Shown piece after piece: positions 1 to 5,935 of a stretch of 5,936 bases of DNA. Made by a program: the position numbers and the translations under genes. Below the pieces are notes generated by a model. It was not told where the DNA came from. It did not search any database and was given only the letters and a program-made list of their open reading frames with translations. Numbering within the stretch: the first letter of the stretch is position 1; every line of letters begins with the position of its first letter. The DNA is from Clostridiales bacterium (GTDB lineage: Bacteria; Bacillota; Clostridia; Saccharofermentanales; UBA5734), in NCBI GenBank assembly GCA_003532195.1, contig DOFA01000190.1, positions 1 through 5,936 on the forward strand, in the 5' to 3' direction.

Positions 1-1
1 G

Positions 2-1819
2 CACCATCGGGCTGCGGCCATGGTTCGCGGCCTGGTACCGGGGATGGAGCGGCTTCTGGAGGATCATGGCGTCTGCCTGTCCTCCTGCCTCGATGGCTGG
101 GACGACGAAATGGTGCTGACCGCTTTTGGCCGCGATCTGATTTTATCTCCGGAAATTTATGGCAGTCCCTGGCTGCTGCGCGATGATGAATATCCCAAGC
201 TGGCGAGACTCTTCAACCTGCATCGCCGCTACGGCGGCATTCTGATCAATGGACTGGAACTCCCGGATCAGTACGGTCCGTACGCCGTCGCCCGGGGTGA
301 TGCCGCCCGACGTTTTATTGTCCTTCGCAACTTGACCTGGACAGGGACCGCCTACCCGATCAAACTTGACGGGGAAATCGGTCTTGCGCCCGGCAAGGAA
401 GTAGAATTGCGGCAGCTTCATCCGACCGAGAAGCTGCTGGGGGTCTTCCCCTATGGAACGACTGTCATGGCTCCGGTAGAGTCTTTTCGCGCCTGCCTGC
501 TCTATGCCGGCACGGCGCCGTGCGAGGAGCCCGGTGTTTCCGGCGCCGACTACCAGGTGATTCGCGACCTGCCGGGCAAACCGGTGGAGATCGAGCTGCT
601 GGGCTTGCCCGGTTCATCGGCGAACCTTTCGCTGATCGGGAAAGCGGGCTTTAAATCCGCCCGGCTGGACGGAGAAGAAATGATGGCGCTGTTCGACGGT
701 CCAATCACGGTCGACTTTCCCGGAAAGCCATATGCGAAACCATACCACCTTAAACTTCCAGATTTCCGCTCCATAGAAGTCCCGGCGGATGCGGCAGCGC
801 TCTATGAAGCGACAGTCTTTGCCGCGGACAACAATGCCATGGAAGTCCGCTCCTTTGAACGCGCCGGCGGCTGGTCCGCCATCCCTCAGGTGCGAAAGGC
901 ACAGGAGGCTTTCTTCCGGCAGCCTGATTTTCTTGAGCGGGGAATTTGGGATAAAAACCTGTTTGATGGGCGGCCGGACACCGGGTTCTGGCCTTGCCCG
1001 CTGTTTCGCGGTATCGGCGAGGTAACTGTAGACGCCGGCTGTTTCCGCCTGGATCTGGGTGAGGTCTGCGCTGTGGACGAACTGGTCCTGAACACCGGCG
1101 ACCGCTATGGCTTGGCTCCGATGTGCAGTGCGGCAGGCTACCAGGCTTATGTGTCCGAAGATCTCGTTTCCTGGCGGACCGTGCGTTTCCTGGCGGACAT
1201 GAACATGCATATCCCGGTCACTGGCCGCATGCGTTATTTCAAGATGGGCGGCAACACGCACGGGATTAACATCGTGGATGCCATGCCAGGCAGGATGAAC
1301 AGCGTGAAAGGGTATCGGGATGGCCAGGAGCTGGACACGTCCAAATGGCGCGCCTCCAACCTGTTCCGGTCCAATCTTCCGGCGGTGCAAAAGGCCTGGC
1401 AGGCCGAAATAACACTGGACGAAGTTGCACCGGGGAGCGTCCTGTGCATTGCCATCCAGGGTAAACATGGGATTGAAGGCGCCTATGCGGCAGCAAAAAT
1501 CGGCGGAGCCTATGCGGGGTGCCCCGACCGCGCGCCCTCATACCCAGCCAATAACTTCATCTACAAGGTTGTGGAAAAAGACAGCAATTATACCTATTAC
1601 CTGCCCGTGGAATCATCCGTAAAAGGCAAGTTGATCGAGGTGTTTGTGCTGGCTTGTGATAAGGAAAACCTGGACCTGCAGCCCAAACTGTGGATTACGG
1701 CAAGACAGGCGCCTTTCCAGAAACGAAGGCTGGTTTTGGATCGTCAGGAAACGGCGGACAGCGGATTTATTGAAGCGTCGTCACGACCACACTGGATCCG
1801 ACCATCCGGATCACTTTAA
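2..1819 (+). CDS. Large carbohydrate-active-type protein, C-terminal part (5' partial), with discoidin-like module
   Basis: The frame is already open at the left edge: codons 2-19 contain no stop ahead of the ATG at 20, and no ribosome binding site is visible, so this is the C-terminal ~605 residues of a longer protein. Numbering from the ATG at 20, residues ~1-75 look like the end of a catalytic domain. Residues ~80-205 are a beta-rich domain with RRFIVLRNLTW, VELRQLHPTEKLLG and PYGTTV. From memory, such segments follow the catalytic barrel in some alpha-galactosidase-like glycoside hydrolases. Residues ~275-412 resemble a discoidin/F5/8C (CBM32-like) fold: RLDLGEVCAVDELVL, then YVSEDLVSWRTV, then MRYFKMGG. 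Residues ~415-580 form a last beta-rich domain ending near QKRRLVLD. A role in glycan breakdown is inferred, since the catalytic residues are off the window. The last 16 residues are read from DNA antisense to nfeD and look like a non-native tail. No signal peptide can be judged. Confidence 0.8.
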   Translation, partial: HHRAAAMVRGLVPGMERLLEDHGVCLSSCLDGWDDEMVLTAFGRDLILSPEIYGSPWLLRDDEYPKLARLFNLHRRYGGILINGLELPDQYGPYAVARGDAARRFIVLRNLTWTGTAYPIKLDGEIGLAPGKEVELRQLHPTEKLLGVFPYGTTVMAPVESFRACLLYAGTAPCEEPGVSGADYQVIRDLPGKPVEIELLGLPGSSANLSLIGKAGFKSARLDGEEMMALFDGPITVDFPGKPYAKPYHLKLPDFRSIEVPADAAALYEATVFAADNNAMEVRSFERAGGWSAIPQVRKAQEAFFRQPDFLERGIWDKNLFDGRPDTGFWPCPLFRGIGEVTVDAGCFRLDLGEVCAVDELVLNTGDRYGLAPMCSAAGYQAYVSEDLVSWRTVRFLADMNMHIPVTGRMRYFKMGGNTHGINIVDAMPGRMNSVKGYRDGQELDTSKWRASNLFRSNLPAVQKAWQAEITLDEVAPGSVLCIAIQGKHGIEGAYAAAKIGGAYAGCPDRAPSYPANNFIYKVVEKDSNYTYYLPVESSVKGKLIEVFVLACDKENLDLQPKLWITARQAPFQKRRLVLDRQETADSGFIEASSRPHWIRPSGSL

Positions 1820-3074
1820 CTTGAGTGCCCGGATTGATAAATTCACCGTCGGCGACCGCGTCGACCCTGATCCCGTCCAGCGAGACACTGCCGGCTGGCC
1901 GGAGCACGGTCAGGGCGACGCCGGTTTTGCCAAGCAGGTCGCTTTTCGTTTCCACCGAGGTAAAGCCCTGATCGCCGGTTTCAGCATTGTTTAAGACCAG
2001 GCGGCGCATGAATTTAGTTCGGCCAAAAATTTTAAAGAAAATGGGTATGGCAATCAATGCGGCGACGATGGCAATCAGGAGGACGCCGATCCCCTGACCG
2101 GCTGTCGGCGCTGCGAAAACGATGCCGACGAACAAGGCGATGATCCCGGCTATTCCGAAAAAGCCAAAACCGGGCACGATGATTTCAATCGATATGAGGA
2201 TGATGCCGGCGACAAAAATAAGAATCGACCACCATTCGGTGTGCCCGGCCAGGAATCCTCCGGCGAAATAGAGAGCGAAACAGATTATGCCGAGGATGCC
2301 AGCTGCGCCGAATCCGGGAATAAAGAGCTCCGCAATCAAGCCGATCATTCCTATAAGCAGGAGAATCGCGGCCACTTCATAACTGGTGAGAAAATGGGCA
2401 ATGCGATATTTAAAATCCGGTTCAACTTCGGTCACGGAAGCATTTTGCCAGCCCAGCAACTGCAACGCCTCGCTACGGCTTCCGGCAATATAATCCGCAA
2501 AGCCCAGATCATTGGCCTCCTGGGCAGTGAGGTCGAGAATCTCCCCGGCGTCGACAATCCCTTCGATCTCAATCGCAGCGTCGGCCATGGCTGCAGCAAG
2601 CTCCGGGTCCCGGCCGGTTTTTTCGGCAGTGGTCCGGAATTCGCCGCTGACATAGGCCACCGACTTGGCGTCGTTGGGGATGGGCTCGGCTGCTCCGATA
2701 TGGCTGCCCGGGGCCATGATGATCGTATCGGCGGCAATGGATATCAAAGCGCCGGCCGAAATCGCCCTATCGCCGATATAGACCGCGACCGGGATGTCCG
2801 AAGCGATGATCGCGTCGCGCATCTCGATGGCGGAAGCCACTTGTCCGCCCAGGGTGCTGATCTCAATCAGGATGCCGTCCGCCCCGTCACGGTTGGCGGC
2901 GTCAATGGCGTTTCCCAGAAAAGACGCCATGGCCGGGGTAATTTCCCCGTCAATAACAACGACAGTCACCTTGGGCGAACCGTCCTGGCCGGACACTTGA
3001 AGCACAGGAGCCAGAACGGCAAAGAGAACGATCGCCAGCAAAGCGCATATTCTATGTTTCCGCCTGTTTGTCAT
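1767..3074 (-). CDS. nfeD: NfeD family membrane-bound serine protease (ClpP-class)
   Basis: This is a complete 435-residue protein, normal for long NfeD proteins. A signal peptide with basic MTNRRKHR and a hydrophobic core spans ~1-29. A ClpP/crotonase-like protease domain spans ~35-210. In the family member PH1510 the catalytic pair is Ser97/Lys138. Here the same motifs give Ser106 (AISAGAL) and Lys137 (NDAKSVAY), with the spacing to the following TGRD motif also kept, so the protease should be active. About five membrane segments follow (~233-252, 256-275, 283-300, 303-322, 330-349), including the typical ELFIPGFG turn. The C-terminal NfeD OB-fold is at ~376-435. The frame is open to an ATG at 3182, but the ATG at 3074 is preferred: GGAG sits 9 bases upstream, the signal peptide begins there, and a plausible promoter lies inside the longer version. 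Family members cut membrane proteins such as stomatin homologues, but no stomatin/flotillin gene is adjacent here. The 3' end overlaps the convergent gene by 53 bases. Confidence 0.93.
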   Translation of the reverse strand: MTNRRKHRICALLAIVLFAVLAPVLQVSGQDGSPKVTVVVIDGEITPAMASFLGNAIDAANRDGADGILIEISTLGGQVASAIEMRDAIIASDIPVAVYIGDRAISAGALISIAADTIIMAPGSHIGAAEPIPNDAKSVAYVSGEFRTTAEKTGRDPELAAAMADAAIEIEGIVDAGEILDLTAQEANDLGFADYIAGSRSEALQLLGWQNASVTEVEPDFKYRIAHFLTSYEVAAILLLIGMIGLIAELFIPGFGAAGILGIICFALYFAGGFLAGHTEWWSILIFVAGIILISIEIIVPGFGFFGIAGIIALFVGIVFAAPTAGQGIGVLLIAIVAALIAIPIFFKIFGRTKFMRRLVLNNAETGDQGFTSVETKSDLLGKTGVALTVLRPAGSVSLDGIRVDAVADGEFINPGTQVKVIRMVGSSVVVTTLQ

Positions 3075-3083
3075 GATGATCAT

Positions 3084-3087
3084 CTCC
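3084..3087 (-). promoter_or_regulatory. Ribosome binding site deciding the nfeD start
   Basis: On the minus strand GATGGAG is followed by nine bases and then the ATG at 3074. This selects the third of three clustered in-frame ATGs (3089, 3083, 3074) over the far upstream ATG at 3182. The two nearer ATGs overlap or immediately abut the GGAG itself. Confidence 0.6.
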
Positions 3088-3108
3088 ATCAGATTCTGAT
3101 TGATACAA

Positions 3109-3119
3109 CTAGATTCTAG
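3109..3119. repeat. Short perfect palindrome CTAGA-T-TCTAG over the nfeD -10
   Basis: Five-base arms pair around a single central base. The same AGATTCT heptamer recurs as a direct repeat at 3091-3097 and 3111-3117, 20 bases apart, about two helical turns. The location between the candidate -10 and the nfeD ribosome binding site would suit an operator, but the motif is short and could arise by chance in AT-rich DNA. Confidence 0.3.
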
Positions 3120-3142
3120 CATTAAAAGGACAAATATGCCAG
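3113..3142 (-). promoter_or_regulatory. Candidate sigma-A-type promoter for nfeD
   Basis: Read on the minus strand, CTGGCA (3137-3142, 4 of 6 matches to the -35 consensus) is separated by 18 bases from TAGAAT (3113-3118, 5 of 6 matches to the -10). Transcription would begin near 3106, leaving a leader of about 32 bases before the ATG at 3074. This supports the shorter nfeD start. The -10 lies inside a small palindrome (3109-3119). The call rests on consensus matching only. Confidence 0.4.
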
Positions 3143-3181
3143 CGTTGCATTCATCATTGATATTCATACAGCCTATATTCA

Positions 3182-3210
3182 TTGTTATGCTGAAATTATG
3201 ATAATATATT
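3182..3210 (+). promoter_or_regulatory. Candidate promoter for the three-gene cluster
   Basis: TTGTTA (3182-3187) and TATATT (3205-3210) are separated by 17 bases, the ideal spacing. Transcription would start near 3217, about 20 bases before the TTG start at 3237. The surrounding DNA is markedly more AT-rich than the genes on either side, as expected of a divergent control region, but this also raises the chance of a spurious match. Confidence 0.45.
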
Positions 3211-3223
3211 TAAGAATAACAAA

Positions 3224-3228
3224 AGGAG
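3224..3228 (+). promoter_or_regulatory. Strong ribosome binding site supporting a TTG start
   Basis: AAAAGGAG ends eight bases before the TTG at 3237. An in-frame TAA stop sits at 3234-3236, immediately before that TTG, so no earlier start is possible in this frame. Together these make the non-ATG start credible. Confidence 0.7.
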
Positions 3229-3236
3229 ACGATTAA

Positions 3237-3476
3237 TTGGCTGCGACAGAAAAAAGACTCTTGTTACAGGAGAGAAACGAATTTTCGGTTGAGATTTTAA
3301 AGGATCTGGCAGCCCAAGGGTTGACAGGCGATACACTGATCCAGAAGTTTACCGAGCAGAGTCAGCAAATTAAAACAGCAATTCGTTATCTCTTGGATGA
3401 ATCAGATGACATAGCATCTGGGAAAAGACCTTCGGCCGGTATGAAAGATGTCTTTGGAGATAACAGCCATGTATGA
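3237..3476 (+). CDS. Small helical protein of unknown function (79 aa), TTG start
   Basis: I do not recognise this protein with confidence. It is charged, lacks cysteine, and has no signal peptide or membrane segment, so it should be cytoplasmic. It looks all-helical: one amphipathic helix at ~4-27 (ERNEFSVEILKDLAAQ), a turn at G28-L-T-G31, a second helix at ~32-57 (IKTAIRYLLDESDD), and a polar tail from ~G62 with KRPSAG. The tail of some AbrB-like or RelB-like antitoxins has a similar look, but no DNA-binding beta domain precedes it and no toxin-like partner follows, so that reading stays speculative. The TTG start is fixed by a strong AGGAG site and by the in-frame stop directly before it. 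It is the first gene of a probable three-gene transcription unit, 30 bases before the zinc-ribbon gene, and is divergent from nfeD. Confidence 0.72.
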   Translation: MAATEKRLLLQERNEFSVEILKDLAAQGLTGDTLIQKFTEQSQQIKTAIRYLLDESDDIASGKRPSAGMKDVFGDNSHV

Positions 3477-3510
3477 AATCCATATTAAACAGGAGCGATG
3501 CAGATTATGA
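3469..3510 (+). CDS. Possible 13-codon minigene bridging two genes
   Basis: ATG at 3469 overlaps the last codons of the 79-residue gene in another frame and encodes MYEIHIKQERCRL. A GGAG at 3456-3459 lies nine bases upstream. Its TGA (3508-3510) overlaps the zinc-ribbon ATG at 3507 as ATGA, the classic layout for translational coupling. The peptide has no recognisable features. It is more likely a coupling device than a functional peptide, and chance remains a serious alternative for so short a frame. Confidence 0.25.
   Translation: MYEIHIKQERCRL
3491..3495 (+). promoter_or_regulatory. Ribosome binding site for the zinc-ribbon gene
   Basis: AGGAG lies only two bases before an in-frame ATG at 3498, too close for use, but eleven bases before the next in-frame ATG at 3507. 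The second ATG is therefore preferred. It also starts the protein cleanly at MKTCPKCG, the usual beginning of zinc-ribbon proteins. Confidence 0.55.
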
Positions 3511-3914
3511 AAACCTGTCCGAAATGCGGTGAGCTGAACGGTGAAAACCGGTCTGAATGTTTTAAGTGCAAGGCGTCGCTTGGCGCTGCCAGCACTTACA
3601 AAAAAATTTGCCCCAAATGCAAAACCTTGTATTCAGGCAAGTCAGAGACCTGTGAAAACTGCGGCAATCGCCTGGCTGTCTATGATGACAATCATTATTC
3701 ACATGATGCTTCATCCCATGCGGCGGCAGCTGGCGGCTGCTGGATGTATCTCGTCTCCGTTCTCATCCCGATAATCGGGATCATTCTGGGATGCATTTAT
3801 ATTGCTCGCGGCGAAGATGACCTGGGCAAGAGTTTAATCATCACCAGCGTCGTGACGATTGTCGTTTTCACGGTTATCGGTGTGCTGCTGGCCAGTTGCG
3901 GCGTTTTGGGGTAG
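3507..3914 (+). CDS. Double zinc-ribbon, two-helix membrane protein (135 aa)
   Basis: The N-terminus carries two consecutive CxxC...CxxC zinc ribbons: Cys4/Cys7 with Cys18/Cys21, and Cys35/Cys38 with Cys49/Cys52. Each should bind one structural zinc ion. A polar linker at ~57-76 contains three histidines (NHYSHDASSH) and an alanine/glycine run. Two hydrophobic segments follow, ~79-100 and ~109-131, joined by a short charged loop ARGEDDLGKS. The likely topology puts both the ribbons and the C-terminus on the cytoplasmic side, as in many small zinc-ribbon membrane proteins of Firmicutes. No enzymatic motif is present and the function is unknown; a protein-interaction or scaffold role is only inferred from the family type. 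The gene lies 30 bases after the 79-residue gene and 10 bases before the URO-D-like gene, so it is probably in one operon with them. An alternative start at 3498 would add three residues. Confidence 0.85.
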   Translation: MKTCPKCGELNGENRSECFKCKASLGAASTYKKICPKCKTLYSGKSETCENCGNRLAVYDDNHYSHDASSHAAAAGGCWMYLVSVLIPIIGIILGCIYIARGEDDLGKSLIITSVVTIVVFTVIGVLLASCGVLG

Positions 3915-3924
3915 AGAAAACGGC

Positions 3925-5070
3925 ATGAATTCCTTTGAACGTTTCAACACTACGCTTGATCACAAAAAACCTGACAGAATGCCGTTGTATATTCCCGCCG
4001 TTGTTTGTTCCGTTGCTTCCGAAATTCTGGGCTATGGGGCATACACGGGTGGAGACAGTCTGCACTTCAGGGAAGAGTCATCCTGGCTGCTAGGCGAACA
4101 GGCGCATGAGGAGTTCGTCTCTAAGTACATCGAAGACACTTTGGCTTTGGCAAAAGAGCTGGGAGTTGATGTCATTCGGGAAGCATGGCGCAACGGCAGG
4201 CGGCCAACCAGAAAGATTGATGATAACACCCTGCTTTTTGGCGACGAGAATGGTCGTTATACTGTCAAACGGTTTTTTCCGGAGCCTCAGTCTTATGGTA
4301 CGGTCAGATCTACGGAAGGTTACCGTGATGTTGATGAATTGATCATCACACTGAAAAACAGCTTGAATCATCAAACCTGCCTGACAGATGATGAGCTTAC
4401 TGAGCGATACAAAGATCAACTCACCCTCAAGAACAAGGCCGGCAACGGTTATGCCATGATTGCCGGCGGTCTGAGCCTTGGCTTTTCAATCGGCGAGGTT
4501 GCTTGGCTGGAGGCCATAGCTTTGGAACCCGAACTGCTGCGGGATTATTATCTGAAGATGGCCGAGGATAAGGCGAAACAAGTCGGATGGTTCAAAAAGC
4601 ACGGTTTCAGGTTCATCAATGCCGGATCCGACATCGCCTCCCAGACCGGTCCCATCATTTCACCACAGGCATTCAGTTTCATCTTTGAACCCGCCCTCAA
4701 AATCCTTGCTGATGAGTGCAACCGGCTTGATATGATTTACTGCTATCGTTCTGATGGCAACATGTGGGGCTTATGCGATTCCATATTTAAAAACGCCAAG
4801 GTTCAGGCTTATGGTGAAGTTGATCGGCATGCTTCCATGACGGTTGGCTGCGTGCGCGAAAAGTATCCGGAAACCATCATCCTGGGCAACATCGGTTCAA
4901 TAACCCTGAACAACGGTACACCGCAGCAAGTTCGTGATGAAACACGTGACACACTGGTTGAATCAGGAGGCTATAATTACATCGCGGGTCCATCAAATGC
5001 CATCGTGCATGGGACGCCGGTCGAGAATGTCTATGCGATGGCAGATGAGATCAGGAATTTTAAGCCATAA
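3925..5070 (+). CDS. URO-D superfamily protein (MtaA/HemE-like fold), substrate unknown
   Basis: This 381-residue protein has the layout of the uroporphyrinogen decarboxylase/cobalamin methyltransferase superfamily. It opens with NSFERFNTTLDHKKPDRMPLY, has an INAGSDIASQTGPIISP segment (~231-247), YRSDGN (274-279), and the closing block ILGNIGS (~319-325), NNGTPQQV (~329-336) and HGTPVENVYAMADEI (~362-376). It is not HemE: the N-terminal RQAGRY substrate motif is absent. MtaA-type methyltransferases bind zinc through an HxC pair before GN plus a later Cys. Here the corresponding positions read RSD (275-277) and PSN (356-358), so that zinc site is not kept. It may act on a methyl or carboxyl group, but the substrate cannot be named and no corrinoid protein gene is visible. 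The frame is open back to 3859, inside the zinc-ribbon gene. The ATG at 3925 matches the family's N-terminus and has a weak GAG ribosome site eight bases upstream. Confidence 0.88.
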   Translation: MNSFERFNTTLDHKKPDRMPLYIPAVVCSVASEILGYGAYTGGDSLHFREESSWLLGEQAHEEFVSKYIEDTLALAKELGVDVIREAWRNGRRPTRKIDDNTLLFGDENGRYTVKRFFPEPQSYGTVRSTEGYRDVDELIITLKNSLNHQTCLTDDELTERYKDQLTLKNKAGNGYAMIAGGLSLGFSIGEVAWLEAIALEPELLRDYYLKMAEDKAKQVGWFKKHGFRFINAGSDIASQTGPIISPQAFSFIFEPALKILADECNRLDMIYCYRSDGNMWGLCDSIFKNAKVQAYGEVDRHASMTVGCVREKYPETIILGNIGSITLNNGTPQQVRDETRDTLVESGGYNYIAGPSNAIVHGTPVENVYAMADEIRNFKP

Positions 5071-5113
5071 CGGGTAACATGGCGGCGTAGCTTGCTGGCG
5101 GATTGCTTTGCCT

Positions 5114-5935
5114 TTACAGCACCTTTTCCAATTCATACTCCTGCCGGCCGAGATCCAGCCTCTCCAGCTCATTCACCTGGACAAAGGGATTTTTACCGTG
5201 CAGTTGCTCAAACAGATGGCCCTGGCCAGTCATTTCATGACCGGTCGGGATGCCGTTCCGGATCAGGTTTTCGATTTTAACAGCATCCAGCGATGCTTTT
5301 TCTACAGCGACAATATCGGGGGATGCCATGATGCCGATGTCCGGCACCAGGGAAGGGGTGGTCATGCCCCAGCAATCACAAACGGCGGTTATGGCGATCA
5401 GAAAATTGATGTGGTAAATGTCCGCCGGATCGAAGGTGTCAAGCACGGCCTTGGTGCAGACCGCCATGCCGGTCTGGAAATCAAGGTAGTGCTGGCCGGT
5501 CAGGACCAGCGCTCCGGCCGGACAGACCTTGACGCAATGCTGGCAGGCTGTGCAATTATGATAGTTTACCTGGTAGACGCCTTGTTCGTCGAACCGGTTG
5601 GCGTTGTGGTTGCAGGCTGCGATGCATTGTTCGCAATGGGTGCACAAATCCGGCTGCCAGGTAATGCCGCCTTCCAGCGAGTGGATTTCATAGCGGGTCC
5701 GGTCGGTCACGCAGCCCATGGCGATATTCTTGCAGGCGCCGCCATAACCGCAGCTGCCGTGGCCCTTGACATGGGACAGATTGATCAGGACATCCGCATC
5801 GTTGATCAGACCGGCGACGTCGATATGCTGCAGTGTTTTATAGTCCACATTTTTCGTATAGAAATATTTGCCGAGATGGCCGCAAGCCTCCAAGATCGGA
5901 CAGCCAAGGTTGTATTCGGTATAACCGCGGTTTTC
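5114..5935 (-). CDS. DUF362 protein with two [4Fe-4S] ferredoxin motifs (5' partial)
   Basis: The frame runs off the right edge. A TTG at 5893 is possible, but the upstream codons (TEYNLGCPILEACGHLG) read smoothly into it, so 273 C-terminal residues of a longer protein are visible. The DUF362 core is shown by DADVLINLSHVKGHG and GYGGACKNIAMGC near 5700-5800. It is followed by two ferredoxin motifs of form CxxCxxCxxxC: CTHCEQCIAACN (5612-5644) and CTACQHCVKVCP (5522-5554), each expected to hold one [4Fe-4S] cluster. Next comes a CDCWG motif (two cysteines at 5372-5380) and the family's closing stretch PDIGIMASPDIVAVEKASLD. The protein is probably a cytoplasmic electron carrier or iron-sulfur enzyme of an anaerobe. 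The family is widespread and its reactions are largely undefined. It converges on the URO-D-like gene with a 43-base gap, so the two are in separate transcripts. The short spacer shows no clear terminator hairpin. Confidence 0.9.
   Translation of the reverse strand, partial: ENRGYTEYNLGCPILEACGHLGKYFYTKNVDYKTLQHIDVAGLINDADVLINLSHVKGHGSCGYGGACKNIAMGCVTDRTRYEIHSLEGGITWQPDLCTHCEQCIAACNHNANRFDEQGVYQVNYHNCTACQHCVKVCPAGALVLTGQHYLDFQTGMAVCTKAVLDTFDPADIYHINFLIAITAVCDCWGMTTPSLVPDIGIMASPDIVAVEKASLDAVKIENLIRNGIPTGHEMTGQGHLFEQLHGKNPFVQVNELERLDLGRQEYELEKVL

Noticed and set aside
614..1468. Long minus-strand frame (284 codons) opposite the carbohydrate gene
   Set aside because: It has no recognisable domain and is rich in His/Arg/Pro as typical of antisense frames in GC-moderate genes. 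The plus strand encodes coherent beta-domains.
2241..3119. Long plus-strand frame (292 codons) opposite nfeD
   Set aside because: Its translation is low-complexity, polar and family-less, while the opposite strand encodes a clear NfeD protein with conserved catalytic and membrane features. It is a shadow frame.
3075..3182. Upstream extension of nfeD to the ATG at 3182
   Set aside because: The extra 36 residues precede a normal signal peptide, have no ribosome binding site, and cover the likely promoter.
3237..3914. Toxin-antitoxin pair made of the 79-residue protein and the zinc-ribbon protein
   Set aside because: The second protein is a zinc-ribbon membrane protein with no toxin fold, and the first lacks a DNA-binding domain. 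There is no positive evidence beyond small size and adjacency.
3859..3924. N-terminal extension of the URO-D-like protein
   Set aside because: It would overlap the zinc-ribbon gene by 56 bases. The translated extension has no family resemblance, whereas the ATG at 3925 starts at the usual family N-terminus.
3925..5070. HemE (uroporphyrinogen decarboxylase of heme synthesis)
   Set aside because: The diagnostic N-terminal RQAGRY motif is missing and no other heme genes are nearby.
5071..5113. Bidirectional terminator between the convergent URO-D-like and DUF362 genes
   Set aside because: I could not find a stable GC-rich inverted repeat followed by a T-run on either strand in this 43-base gap.
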